8,061 nt of DNA from Actinobacteria bacterium UBA3028 (GCA_002367715.1 DFDL01000062.1:1-8061); one strand, 5' to 3'. Positions 1-6,467 are shown, counted from the first letter of the stretch. Notes: a model not told the origin generated them from the sequence alone. A program made the numbers and translations.

Positions 1-37
1 ATTAGCTTCTTGAACTTATTGATTTTCATTTTTATCC

Positions 38-1378
38 TCACGCAACCTTTGGAAGTGCATCAGCAGAAATTGCTGGGCGCTCGTATTTGGAGACTGTTAC
101 TGGGCCATTCGCAGAATCGGTTGTGTAAACAACGCGCTTTCCATCAACTGGCTGTAGGACTGTTGCGGCGTCATATTCACCAATCCAGTAGCCGGTAAAT
201 GCTTCATGGGTAGTTTTTGAGTAGGCAAGTGGTGAAAATGCTGCGCTGCTTAACTTTGAACCTTTTTTCTCTAGGTACTTAATTAACTTTGCACGAGTTA
301 ACTTCTTCTTCTTGTCAGCACCCATGAGGGCAGCGGTAGCAAGGTATGCAATATTCATGCCCTGCATAACATTATTATCCCATCGCTTATCTGCGCCGGT
401 ATTGAACTCATCATTGATTTTCTTGAATGCCTTTACATATTCATCCTCTTCATCACCCGGAGCTGGTGCGTGTGAAGCTGAAATAGTTCCAGCAAGCATT
501 GCAGCACTTGTGGCTAGAGGTACCTTCCGTGCCCCAAGAATTGTCTGGAATGTAGTCGCATCTGCGCCAACGCTAATTACCGCCCATTTTTCTGGTTTGT
601 AACCAACTGCATTAGCTGTTGCGTATGCAACGGCGGTGGCAGATGAGACCGCAGCAATAATGACAACTTCTACGCCATTTGCCTTGAGTTGCGACATCTG
701 ACTTACAAGTCCGAGTGAGCCTTGAGTACCTGCAATAAATGAAGCAGCGGTCTTCTTGGCTTCAAACTTTAAGCCCGATGTAATTAGACCGGCCATAGCA
801 TTGCGACCAAAGTCATCTGATTGATACAAGATACCAATCTTCTTATCAGGGTGTTTCTCTTGCAAGTACTTACCTAGAATCTTCGCTTCAACTGTGTAAG
901 TACCTAGACCACCAAATGTTGTTGGATATTTCTTTGGGTCGGTATAGAAACCGCTGTAACCACTATTTACAAAGATATCTGGGATCTTGCGGCGATTAAT
1001 GTCTTTGATTACAGAGACGTGAGTCTGGGTTCCGATTGAACCGAAGAATGCAAAAATCTTATCTTCATTAATTAATTTTGATGCGGTGCTAATAGTTAGA
1101 CCTGCTTTATAAGTATCGTCTTTGACGACTAGCTTTATATTGCGGCCATTTATGCCACCCTTTGAATTCACGTAGTCAAAGTAGGCACGCGCTGCGTCAT
1201 CTACCTTGTTATAACCTGGACTTGCCGGACCGGTTTCTGGCAATTGCATGCCAAGGACGATTTCAGTTGCTGAAATACCTGGATCGCCTGCGGCTGATGC
1301 CGAAACGCTGCTAATTGTTAGAGACCCCACGAGCGCTGATGCGACAACGGTGAGAATCAGAGGTTTGCGAAGATTCAC
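38..1378 (-). CDS. livK: ABC importer substrate-binding protein, LivK-like (Peripla_BP_6 / type 1 periplasmic-binding fold)
   Basis: This is the extracellular solute receptor for the LivGFHM importer encoded just upstream. With the start used here it has 446 residues. A signal peptide is clear: basic NLRK, a hydrophobic core at about residues 6-25, then a small-residue cleavage zone S-A-S-A-A before GDPGIS. The mature part has the two-lobe Peripla_BP_6 pattern: GSIGTQTH at about 113-120, LYQSDDFGRN at about 184-193, and NNVMQGMNIAYL at about 335-346. The protein contains no cysteine, so there is no lipobox, which is odd for a Gram-positive receptor. The frame is open up to a TTG at 1417, but that codon lies in the loop of a hairpin. 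I prefer GTG at 1378 because GAAAGAG sits 8 nt upstream and the signal peptide then has normal length; GTG at 1387 is the other candidate. The role is secure. The ligand is not: these motifs resemble a Peripla_BP_6 subgroup of unassigned substrate more than classical LivJ. Confidence 0.88.
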   Translation of the reverse strand: MNLRKPLILTVVASALVGSLTISSVSASAAGDPGISATEIVLGMQLPETGPASPGYNKVDDAARAYFDYVNSKGGINGRNIKLVVKDDTYKAGLTISTASKLINEDKIFAFFGSIGTQTHVSVIKDINRRKIPDIFVNSGYSGFYTDPKKYPTTFGGLGTYTVEAKILGKYLQEKHPDKKIGILYQSDDFGRNAMAGLITSGLKFEAKKTAASFIAGTQGSLGLVSQMSQLKANGVEVVIIAAVSSATAVAYATANAVGYKPEKWAVISVGADATTFQTILGARKVPLATSAAMLAGTISASHAPAPGDEEDEYVKAFKKINDEFNTGADKRWDNNVMQGMNIAYLATAALMGADKKKKLTRAKLIKYLEKKGSKLSSAAFSPLAYSKTTHEAFTGYWIGEYDAATVLQPVDGKRVVYTTDSANGPVTVSKYERPAISADALPKVA

Positions 1379-1386
1379 TGCATTCA

Positions 1387-1393
1387 CTCTTTC
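1387..1393 (-). promoter_or_regulatory. Candidate ribosome binding site deciding the livK start
   Basis: On the minus strand GAAAGAG lies 8 nt before the GTG at 1378. It is a partial match to the anti-Shine-Dalgarno complement. A second purine stretch, AAGAGAG at 1399-1405, is 11 nt before the alternative GTG at 1387. The far-upstream TTG at 1417 has no comparable purine motif at a normal distance. Start choice therefore rests on this motif plus signal peptide length. Confidence 0.4.
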
Positions 1394-1406
1394 TATTGCT
1401 CTCTTG

Positions 1407-1434
1407 CCACGGGCCAATTATTTGATGCCCGTGG
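1407..1434 (-). promoter_or_regulatory. Perfect 8-bp stem-loop in the livK leader
   Basis: CCACGGGC at 1407-1414 and GCCCGTGG at 1427-1434 are perfectly complementary, with a 12-nt AT-rich loop between them. In the transcript this GC-rich hairpin ends about 13 nt before the preferred Shine-Dalgarno sequence, so it would not block ribosome binding. No U-tract follows it, so it is not an intrinsic terminator. A role in mRNA stability or 5' end protection is inferred. Confidence 0.55.
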
Positions 1435-1437
1435 GTC

Positions 1438-1453
1438 CAGGCAGATGTGCCTG
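1438..1453 (-). promoter_or_regulatory. Perfect 6-bp stem-loop in the livK leader
   Basis: CAGGCA at 1438-1443 pairs perfectly with TGCCTG at 1448-1453 around a 4-nt loop. It lies 3 nt from the larger hairpin at 1407-1434, so the leader RNA would carry two hairpins in a row. If the tentative -10 element at 1465-1470 is real, this stem would sit within a few nucleotides of the mRNA 5' end, a place where stems can slow decay. Confidence 0.5.
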
Positions 1454-1464
1454 AATCTGAACAA

Positions 1465-1492
1465 AGATTAACGCGGGGTAACGGTCAAGTGA
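1465..1492 (-). promoter_or_regulatory. Tentative promoter for livK
   Basis: The minus strand carries TAATCT at 1465-1470, which fits the actinobacterial TANNNT -10 pattern. A weak -35 candidate, TTCACT, lies about 17 nt upstream. A better-looking -35, TTGACC at 1483-1488, is spaced only 12 nt from TAATCT, which is too short. The argument for a promoter is mainly positional: this is the only sizeable gap in the block, it precedes a receptor gene that normally needs high expression, and it has repeats upstream and hairpins downstream. The exact elements are uncertain. Confidence 0.3.
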
Positions 1493-1499
1493 AGGCCTA

Positions 1500-1536
1500 T
1501 TGGGTACAAATTGGTAACAATTTGGTATCAGATACC
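1500..1536. promoter_or_regulatory. Candidate operator: three tandem 11-bp repeats ending in a perfect palindrome
   Basis: On the plus strand three consecutive 11-mers begin with TTGG and share CA at positions 8-9: TTGGGTACAAA (1500-1510), TTGGTAACAAT (1511-1521) and TTGGTATCAGA (1522-1532). The last overlaps the perfect palindrome GGTATC-A-GATACC at 1524-1536. An 11-bp period is close to one helical turn, so the units would face the same side of the DNA. A further GGTAAC lies at 1477-1482. Sites with a TTGGTA half are typical of FadR-like GntR regulators, but no regulator gene is in the window and the regulator family is a guess. Confidence 0.45.
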
Positions 1537-1539
1537 CTC

Positions 1540-1561
1540 AATTTAGGGAAAATCCTAAATT
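1540..1561 (-). repeat. AT-rich inverted repeat between livM and livK
   Basis: AATTTAGG at 1540-1547 and CCTAAATT at 1554-1561 form a perfect 8-bp inverted repeat around a 6-nt spacer, beginning 19 nt after the livM stop. No run of T follows on the minus strand and the stem is AT-rich, so an efficient intrinsic terminator is unlikely. It could be a weak attenuator, a 3' end processing stem for the livM mRNA, or another protein-binding site. Confidence 0.4.
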
Positions 1562-1579
1562 CTGAGAGTTAATAGAAAG

Positions 1580-2593
1580 TCAGTGCTTTTTATGGTGGCG
1601 CAGATGCTCCAGGCTTCCAGCTGCCCCTCGTGGATTTAATATCACGGTTAGAAGCAGTAGGGCTCCGAGAATCAGAGCAGGCAGATGTGTGCCGATGCTC
1701 TCTGATATTTCGAGGCCTCCTGAAATCTTCTCAATAATGTCAGGGAGATAGACAACCACAAAGGTGCCAAAAATTGCGCCGCCGATCGAGCGAAGGCCCC
1801 CGATTACCGCAGCCGTTAGAAGAGTGAGCGAAAGGTCAGTTGGATAGACGCTTGGCGCAACGAGCCCCCTAAAACCATAGAGCGCACCCGCAAGCCCAGC
1901 AAGGGCAGATGCACATACAAAAACTTTTACCTTTGAGCGGCTGATATTAATACCACTTAGCGCCGCCGCAACTTCATTATCTCTAACTGCCCGCCAGCTT
2001 CGCCCGGTTCTAGAATTTGAGAGATTTAATACTGCGATAAGTGCAAGTGCGGTAAATGGAAGTACGGCGTAAAGCGACCACTCTTCGATAGTAATTTCAC
2101 CGACTAAATTTGAAAGCCACTCTGGTGGTACTCCGTAATCTACGCTAAAGCCAACATCACCACTAAAGAAGCCCTCAAAGCGAACCGCAATAGATGGTAT
2201 TGCAAGTGCCATAACTAAGGTCGTGCCTGCTAAATAAGGTCCGCTCAATCTTGCTGCTGCTAACCCCAGGAATAATCCAAAGAGCGCCGAGATAAAAATT
2301 GCCAAGAAAAAAGCGAGCCACATATTTATTCCAAGCCGAACGACAAGGAGTGCGGCGCCATATCCACCAACAGCCATGATTGCACCTTGGCCAAGTGAGA
2401 TCTGACCAGATGCTCCGGTAAGCAATGTAATTGAGAGTACAGCGATTAATAGCATCGAGACATTTGCTAACTGGGTCTGATTGTATGGACCAAATTGTGC
2501 ACTTAAGGCGATGAAAAATGCAAAGAGTAAGGCACCAAGAATAGAGCTGCGACGCCCGATAACTTTCGGCTTGAGATTTAAATACTTAGACAC
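1580..2593 (-). CDS. livM: Branched-chain amino acid type ABC importer, permease LivM
   Basis: This is an inner-membrane permease that should pair with LivH to form the translocation channel. It has 337 residues and many hydrophobic segments. The LivM signature LLTGASGQISLGQGA lies at about 57-71. The cytoplasmic coupling loop (EAA-like) GRSWRAVRDNEVAAALSGIN lies at about 197-216, followed by a helix ending LAGLAGALYGF. The C-terminus is short and basic (HHKKH). The reading frame is open up to an ATG at 2704, but that would overlap livH by 119 bases and add cysteine-rich sequence that does not look like a permease. GTG at 2593 has a good AAAGAGG ribosome site 6 nt upstream and overlaps the end of livH by only 8 bases, so I use it. 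Family assignment is firm; substrate is inferred from the family only. Confidence 0.93.
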   Translation of the reverse strand: MSKYLNLKPKVIGRRSSILGALLFAFFIALSAQFGPYNQTQLANVSMLLIAVLSITLLTGASGQISLGQGAIMAVGGYGAALLVVRLGINMWLAFFLAIFISALFGLFLGLAAARLSGPYLAGTTLVMALAIPSIAVRFEGFFSGDVGFSVDYGVPPEWLSNLVGEITIEEWSLYAVLPFTALALIAVLNLSNSRTGRSWRAVRDNEVAAALSGINISRSKVKVFVCASALAGLAGALYGFRGLVAPSVYPTDLSLTLLTAAVIGGLRSIGGAIFGTFVVVYLPDIIEKISGGLEISESIGTHLPALILGALLLLTVILNPRGAAGSLEHLRHHKKH

Positions 2594-3497
2594 GACGCAC
2601 CTCTTTACTCCCCAATATTCCTTGTGGACGCACGAAAAGTGCAAACAGTAAGAAGAGCAGGATTGCGATAAAGACATTTTCTGGCGCGCTATAAACGCTG
2701 ACAAATGAGATTACATATCCAAGAATAAAACCGCCTAAGACTGCTCCGGCAAGACTTGTTAAGCCCCCGACTACTGCGGCAGTAAAGCCAATTATAAGAA
2801 GTAGATCTAAGGTATTTGGTGAGAGGTTAGTTCTTGGAGTTATGAGCAGTCCTGCTAGTGATGAAGCGGTACCAGAAATTATCCATCCTAAGGTGCGAAC
2901 CCAACTGACTTTGATTCCACTTAACCTTGTAACTTCAGGATTTAAGGCACTTGCTCGCATTGCAAGACCCATCCCAGTTTTTGTGAAGAATATAGTGGTT
3001 AGAAGTAGGGTAAAGAACACAACTGCGATTACAAAGAGATCAAAACTTGTTATTGCTAAGTTGGTGCTACCAAATGAAATTGGATTAGGTTGTACTGGTC
3101 CAGGAAATCCTCGCTCCTCGCCAGCCCAAATTATTCCGGCTAAAGCCTTTAAAATTCCTAAAATTCCAAGTGACGCAATTATGGGAATTGCATTTCGCAT
3201 CGACTGGCTATTTAAGAGTTGTGAATTCTTGCGAGAGGTAAGTGGCCGCATTAATCCTAAATCAACTAGCCCTCCAAGTAAGCCTCCGGCTGCTAGTGCA
3301 ACTACAAATGCACTCCAGTATGAATAATCATTCTGAATCATTTGTGAGGCGATATAAGTTGTAAACATTGCTTGGCCCATCTGCGCAAAATTAACAACTC
3401 CGGCCCCGCGCCATACCAGAACTAATCCAAGTGAGACCAGGGCATAGATCGAACCCTGGGCCGTTCCGGAAAATATCGCAGTAAGTAAGGACTCCAT
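2586..3497 (-). CDS. livH: Branched-chain amino acid type ABC importer, permease LivH
   Basis: This is the second membrane subunit of the importer, 303 residues, a normal LivH length. The N-terminal family signature reads GLVLVWRGAGVVNFAQMGQA at about 24-43, with the conserved NFA at 36-38. The cytoplasmic coupling loop that contacts an ATPase is GMGLAMRASALNPEVTRLSGI at about 175-195 (written here as one motif, with conserved Ala, Asn and Gly positions). The C-terminus has the usual FVRPQGILGSKE at 288-299. ATG 3497 begins on the base directly after the TAA of livF, with AGGA 6 nt upstream, so the two genes abut with no gap and are probably translationally coupled. Its end overlaps livM by 8 bases. 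Substrate specificity is not visible in the permease. Confidence 0.94.
   Translation of the reverse strand: MESLLTAIFSGTAQGSIYALVSLGLVLVWRGAGVVNFAQMGQAMFTTYIASQMIQNDYSYWSAFVVALAAGGLLGGLVDLGLMRPLTSRKNSQLLNSQSMRNAIPIIASLGILGILKALAGIIWAGEERGFPGPVQPNPISFGSTNLAITSFDLFVIAVVFFTLLLTTIFFTKTGMGLAMRASALNPEVTRLSGIKVSWVRTLGWIISGTASSLAGLLITPRTNLSPNTLDLLLIIGFTAAVVGGLTSLAGAVLGGFILGYVISFVSVYSAPENVFIAILLFLLFALFVRPQGILGSKEVRRV
2600..2606 (-). promoter_or_regulatory. Ribosome binding site fixing the livM start
   Basis: AAAGAGG on the minus strand ends 6 nt before GTG 2593, inside the last codons of livH. It is one of the best Shine-Dalgarno matches in the window and supports the short livM over the 374-residue reading from ATG 2704. 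Confidence 0.6.
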
Positions 3498-4211
3498 TTA
3501 ATATCCTAAATAAGCAGTTCGAAGCGCAGAGTCATTAATCAACTCTCTTGCTGGGGCATCTGCAACTACTTTACCAAGCGCTAATAAAATTCCGTGCTCA
3601 GCAACTTTAAGTGCAGTATTGGCATTCTGCTCAACTAGTAGAACAGTAAGTCCGGTATTGCGACATAAGTTATTTATGATTTCAATAATTTGAGCAGTGA
3701 TAAGTGGTGCAAGTCCAAGTGATGGTTCATCTAGTAAAAGTAGCTTTGGCCTTGAAACTAGCGCTCTACTTATGGCAAGCATCTGTCGCTCGCCTCCCGA
3801 TAGCGAACCAGCTGGCTCATTTCGGCGGTCATAGAGAAGCGGAAATAGCTCGTAAACCTCTGTCGTAGCTTTAGCTAAATCACCACGCGCAATGCGCTTT
3901 CGAAATAGTCCACCGAGTTCAATATTTTCAGCAACGCTCAGCTGCGAGATTACGGCATGACCTTCGGGAACCTGGGTGATTCCACCACGAACAATGGCCT
4001 CAACGCTCATCCTTGTTAGCTCTTTATCAAACCATTGAATCGTTCCACTTGTTGGTCTTTCAAGTCCAGAGATTGTGCGAAGTAGCGTGCTCTTTCCGGC
4101 GCCATTTGCGCCAATTACCGTGGTTATGACTCCAGGTTTAGCCTGAAAGGAGATGTCGTCTAGAGCTTTGATTGAGTCATATTGAGTTACAAGGTTTTTA
4201 ATAGTAAGCAT
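3498..4211 (-). CDS. livF: Branched-chain amino acid type ABC importer, ATPase LivF
   Basis: This is one of two cytoplasmic ATPases driving the importer, 237 residues and typical for LivF. Motifs in order: Walker A GANGAGKST at 34-42, Q-loop in TQVPEG at 79-84, a canonical signature LSGGERQ at 137-143, Walker B LLLLDEPS at 157-164 with catalytic Glu162, and LLVEQN at 191-196. Gln195 sits where most ABC ATPases have the switch His; this is usual in the LivF family. It starts at ATG 4211, whose first base is the last base of the livG stop (TGATG), so re-initiation after livG is likely. There is no strong Shine-Dalgarno sequence, which fits coupling. Its intact signature motif would complete the ATP site on the LivG Walker A. 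Confidence 0.94.
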   Translation of the reverse strand: MLTIKNLVTQYDSIKALDDISFQAKPGVITTVIGANGAGKSTLLRTISGLERPTSGTIQWFDKELTRMSVEAIVRGGITQVPEGHAVISQLSVAENIELGGLFRKRIARGDLAKATTEVYELFPLLYDRRNEPAGSLSGGERQMLAISRALVSRPKLLLLDEPSLGLAPLITAQIIEIINNLCRNTGLTVLLVEQNANTALKVAEHGILLALGKVVADAPARELINDSALRTAYLGY

Positions 4212-4999
4212 CAGGCAATCAAATCCGAATTCTGATCGTTTTTATCACTGTTACCCAAATAAGCTTCAACAACAGCTGGGTTCTGCTTGATCTCATCGTA
4301 GGTACCCGTTGCAATCGACTTGCCAAAATTTAGAACAGTTACTGAATCAGAAATCTCACGAACGAAGTCGACATGATGCTCAACAATTAATACTGCGCAG
4401 CGGCGTTTAATCTCTTTAATTAGTGCGGCAAGGGCGTCGATATCATCTTGGCCTAAGCCTGCTGCAGGCTCATCTAATAACAATAATTTAGGAGTTGCTA
4501 CAAGTGCCCTAGCTAGTGAAACTCGCTTTGAATCTGGATAGCTCAATTCTGAGGGCTTACTATTTATTAACGCGCTCGCACCAGTCCACGCAAGTGCTTC
4601 TTCAGCACGCTCTCTTAGTTCAGCTTCAACTCTGCCAGAGAGGCCAAAGAGTTCTCGGAAGAAATTTGCTCTGTAATGTTTATCTGCTCCCACCATTACA
4701 TTTTGTATTACTGAAAGTTCGTTAAATAATCCAACGCCTTGTAGAGTTCTGGTGATTCCAAGATTTGCTAGCTCATGTGGTTTTGGAAATGGGCGCGCAA
4801 TTCCTTCAAACTCAAAGGTCCCAGTAGTGCTCTTTACTAAGCCTGAAATGCAATTAAATAACGTGGTCTTTCCGGCGCCATTTGGTCCTATTAATCCAAC
4901 TACGCTATTTCTTTCAACACTTATTGAGACGTCGGTAAGTGCTCTAACTCCTCCAAATGATACTGAGAGGTTCTTGAGAGATATTAGTTGTGAACTCAC
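4211..4999 (-). CDS. livG: Branched-chain amino acid type ABC importer, ATPase LivG, with degenerate signature motif
   Basis: This is the partner ATPase, 262 residues. Walker A GPNGAGKTT is at 38-46, the Q-loop Gln87 is in RTLQGVGLF, Walker B LLLLDEPAAG is at 172-181 with Glu177, and the switch His208 is in VEHH. The LivG-type insertion between Q-loop and signature is present. The signature itself is unusual: LSYPD at 152-156, where LivG proteins normally have a form like LPYGQ or LSYGQ, so the key second Gly is Pro. The frame is intact on both sides, so this is not a frameshift artefact. Translation starts at GTG 4999, overlapping the alr TGA stop by four bases (GTGA). The polar tail (SDKNDQNSD) after the last family motif has no known role. 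Confidence 0.92.
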   Translation of the reverse strand: MSSQLISLKNLSVSFGGVRALTDVSISVERNSVVGLIGPNGAGKTTLFNCISGLVKSTTGTFEFEGIARPFPKPHELANLGITRTLQGVGLFNELSVIQNVMVGADKHYRANFFRELFGLSGRVEAELRERAEEALAWTGASALINSKPSELSYPDSKRVSLARALVATPKLLLLDEPAAGLGQDDIDALAALIKEIKRRCAVLIVEHHVDFVREISDSVTVLNFGKSIATGTYDEIKQNPAVVEAYLGNSDKNDQNSDLIA

Positions 5000-6090
5000 G
5001 TGTAGATTCTAGGCACGCGAGAGGCGATTCGCGTGACAATTTCATAATTAATTGTGGAACTCGCAGTTGCCCAGTCATCAATTGAGTAACCAATTTCACC
5101 AAATACTTCTGCGATATCACCTGCCTGGGCCTTGGAATCTGGCCCTAAATCCACGACAAATTGATCCATAGATACTCTGCCAATAATTGGCGCCTTCGCA
5201 CCTGCAACAAATACCCCGGCCTGATTTGAGGTGTTCCGTGGAATGCCATCTGCATAGCCCATTGTGATAATTGCAAGTTTTGTATCGCGAGAAGTCCGCT
5301 CACTCTGACCATATCCAACTGGGGTTCCGGCAGGAACTCGCTTAACTAGATGTAGCTCTGACTTTAATCTCATCGCGGGTTTTAAACCAAGTTTTGCTGA
5401 ACTGCCTAAATTATTTAGATCTGGACTTAGCCCATACATCGCTATACCTAGGCGAATAATATCTTGGTGCGAGTTTTCATTTGTTAGCGCGGCTGCAGAA
5501 TTTGCAATATGAAGATATTTTGGATTGACTCCTACCTCGCGCAGCTGCGCAAGTTTCTTACTAAATTCAACTTCCTGCTCCTTATTAATTGCGGCACCTG
5601 GCTCATCTGCTGATGAGAAATGTGACCAGAACCCAACAACTTCTACATCAGCACCAGATATCGCAGCTAGGAATGTAGACCACTCATCTAGTAAACCGCC
5701 CCGTGACATTCCGGTATCAACTTCAATATGAATCCGAGCTCGCTTCTTTGCAGCCTTACTAGCTGCAACTATCAATTCAAGGTGGCGTAATGATGGTACT
5801 GCTAGATCAATATCTGATTCGATTGCTAACTTAAAATCTGAACTTGGTGGCGTAAGCCAAGCAATTATTGGAACTTTAATTTCAGCAGCTCTAAGCACAA
5901 GTGCCTCTTCAAGTAAGGCAACTCCAAGCCAGGTGGCGCCAGCGTTAATAGCTACCTTTGATACTGGGACTAACCCATGGCCGTAAGCATCGGCCTTTAC
6001 GACTGCAAGAATTTGCGCCTCGGTGCTGCGCTTTATTAATGAAACATTATCTGCGATGGCCCTTAGATTTACTTCGACAAATGCCCGCAT
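4996..6090 (-). CDS. alr: Alanine racemase
   Basis: This PLP enzyme interconverts L- and D-alanine in the cytosol and supplies D-alanine for peptidoglycan. Its 364 residues match the family length. The PLP lysine is Lys32 in VVKADAYGHG. DTGMSRGG at 125-132 holds the conserved Arg130, NSAA follows at 197-200, and RLGIAMYG begins at 223. The second catalytic base is Tyr260 in PVGYGQ, followed by the RVSMDQ motif at 305-310. The C-terminus INYEIVTRIASRVPRIY is normal. All expected active-site residues are present. ATG 6090 overlaps the acpS stop by one base (TAATG), with GAGG 7 nt upstream. In many actinobacteria alr is followed by the tsaE-tsaB-rimI-tsaD group; here an ABC importer follows and overlaps it. 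Confidence 0.96.
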   Translation of the reverse strand: MRAFVEVNLRAIADNVSLIKRSTEAQILAVVKADAYGHGLVPVSKVAINAGATWLGVALLEEALVLRAAEIKVPIIAWLTPPSSDFKLAIESDIDLAVPSLRHLELIVAASKAAKKRARIHIEVDTGMSRGGLLDEWSTFLAAISGADVEVVGFWSHFSSADEPGAAINKEQEVEFSKKLAQLREVGVNPKYLHIANSAAALTNENSHQDIIRLGIAMYGLSPDLNNLGSSAKLGLKPAMRLKSELHLVKRVPAGTPVGYGQSERTSRDTKLAIITMGYADGIPRNTSNQAGVFVAGAKAPIIGRVSMDQFVVDLGPDSKAQAGDIAEVFGEIGYSIDDWATASSTINYEIVTRIASRVPRIYT

Positions 6091-6440
6091 TAATCTGCCT
6101 CAACAATCACCATTGCTGATGCGATTCCACCATCGTGAGAGAGCGTTAAGTGCACACTAAATTCTGCTAGCCGCTCTGCCATCTCACCATTAAATACAAA
6201 GTTAGGTTTGCCGCTATCTTCACTGACTATTTCAGCCTCCTGCCAATTAAAAGCTGCCTTGGCATTTAGCGCCTTAGCTAGCGCCTCTTTAGCCGCAAAT
6301 CTCGCTGCTAAACTAGAGATCTTTAGCTTTGATTCGCTCTCGGTAAATACCCGATTTAACAGGCCGGGCGTACGGTTTAATGAATCTTGAAATCTTTCGA
6401 TTGCTACTACATCGATGCCGATGCCAATTATTTTTCCCAT
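6090..6440 (-). CDS. acpS: Holo-[acyl-carrier-protein] synthase
   Basis: AcpS transfers 4'-phosphopantetheine from CoA to a serine of apo-acyl carrier protein, activating it for fatty acid synthesis. The 116-residue length is typical. The two family motifs are plain: GIGIDVVAIERF at 6-17, with metal-binding Asp10, and RFAAKEALAKAL at 47-58, with metal-binding Glu52. The C-terminal LSHDGGIASAMV is also characteristic. It starts at ATG 6440, 27 nt after the phosphatase stop, with a modest GGTG upstream. acpS next to alr is common in actinobacteria, but the NAD(P)HX repair gene that often lies between them is absent here, as the two genes overlap by one base. Confidence 0.95.
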   Translation of the reverse strand: MGKIIGIGIDVVAIERFQDSLNRTPGLLNRVFTESESKLKISSLAARFAAKEALAKALNAKAAFNWQEAEIVSEDSGKPNFVFNGEMAERLAEFSVHLTLSHDGGIASAMVIVEAD

Positions 6441-6467
6441 TTCAATTCACCAAGTCTGACTCTCCGC

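Noticed and set aside
1..37. Possible terminator or downstream gene after livK
   Set aside because: Only 37 bases follow the livK stop. They are AT-rich with no stem and no supportable coding start, so nothing can be called.
1407..1453. Leader hairpins as an intrinsic terminator or known riboswitch
   Set aside because: There is no T-run after either stem in the transcribed direction, and I cannot match the fold to a known riboswitch class. They are kept only as unassigned leader structure.
2594..2704. N-terminal extension of livM from ATG 2704 (37 extra residues)
   Set aside because: It is a second-frame reading of the livH 3' end, rich in Cys and Ser, with no permease character. GTG 2593 has a strong ribosome site and a normal short overlap.
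3151..3167. Short tandem AAAATTCCT / AAAATTCCA on the plus strand
   Set aside because: It encodes the repeated Gly-Ile-Leu of a livH membrane helix and is explained by the protein sequence.
2842..3327. 161-codon plus-strand open frame opposite livH
   Set aside because: It lies wholly antisense to a well-supported permease, resembles no family I know, and has no ribosome site that I can see. It is a shadow of livH codon use.
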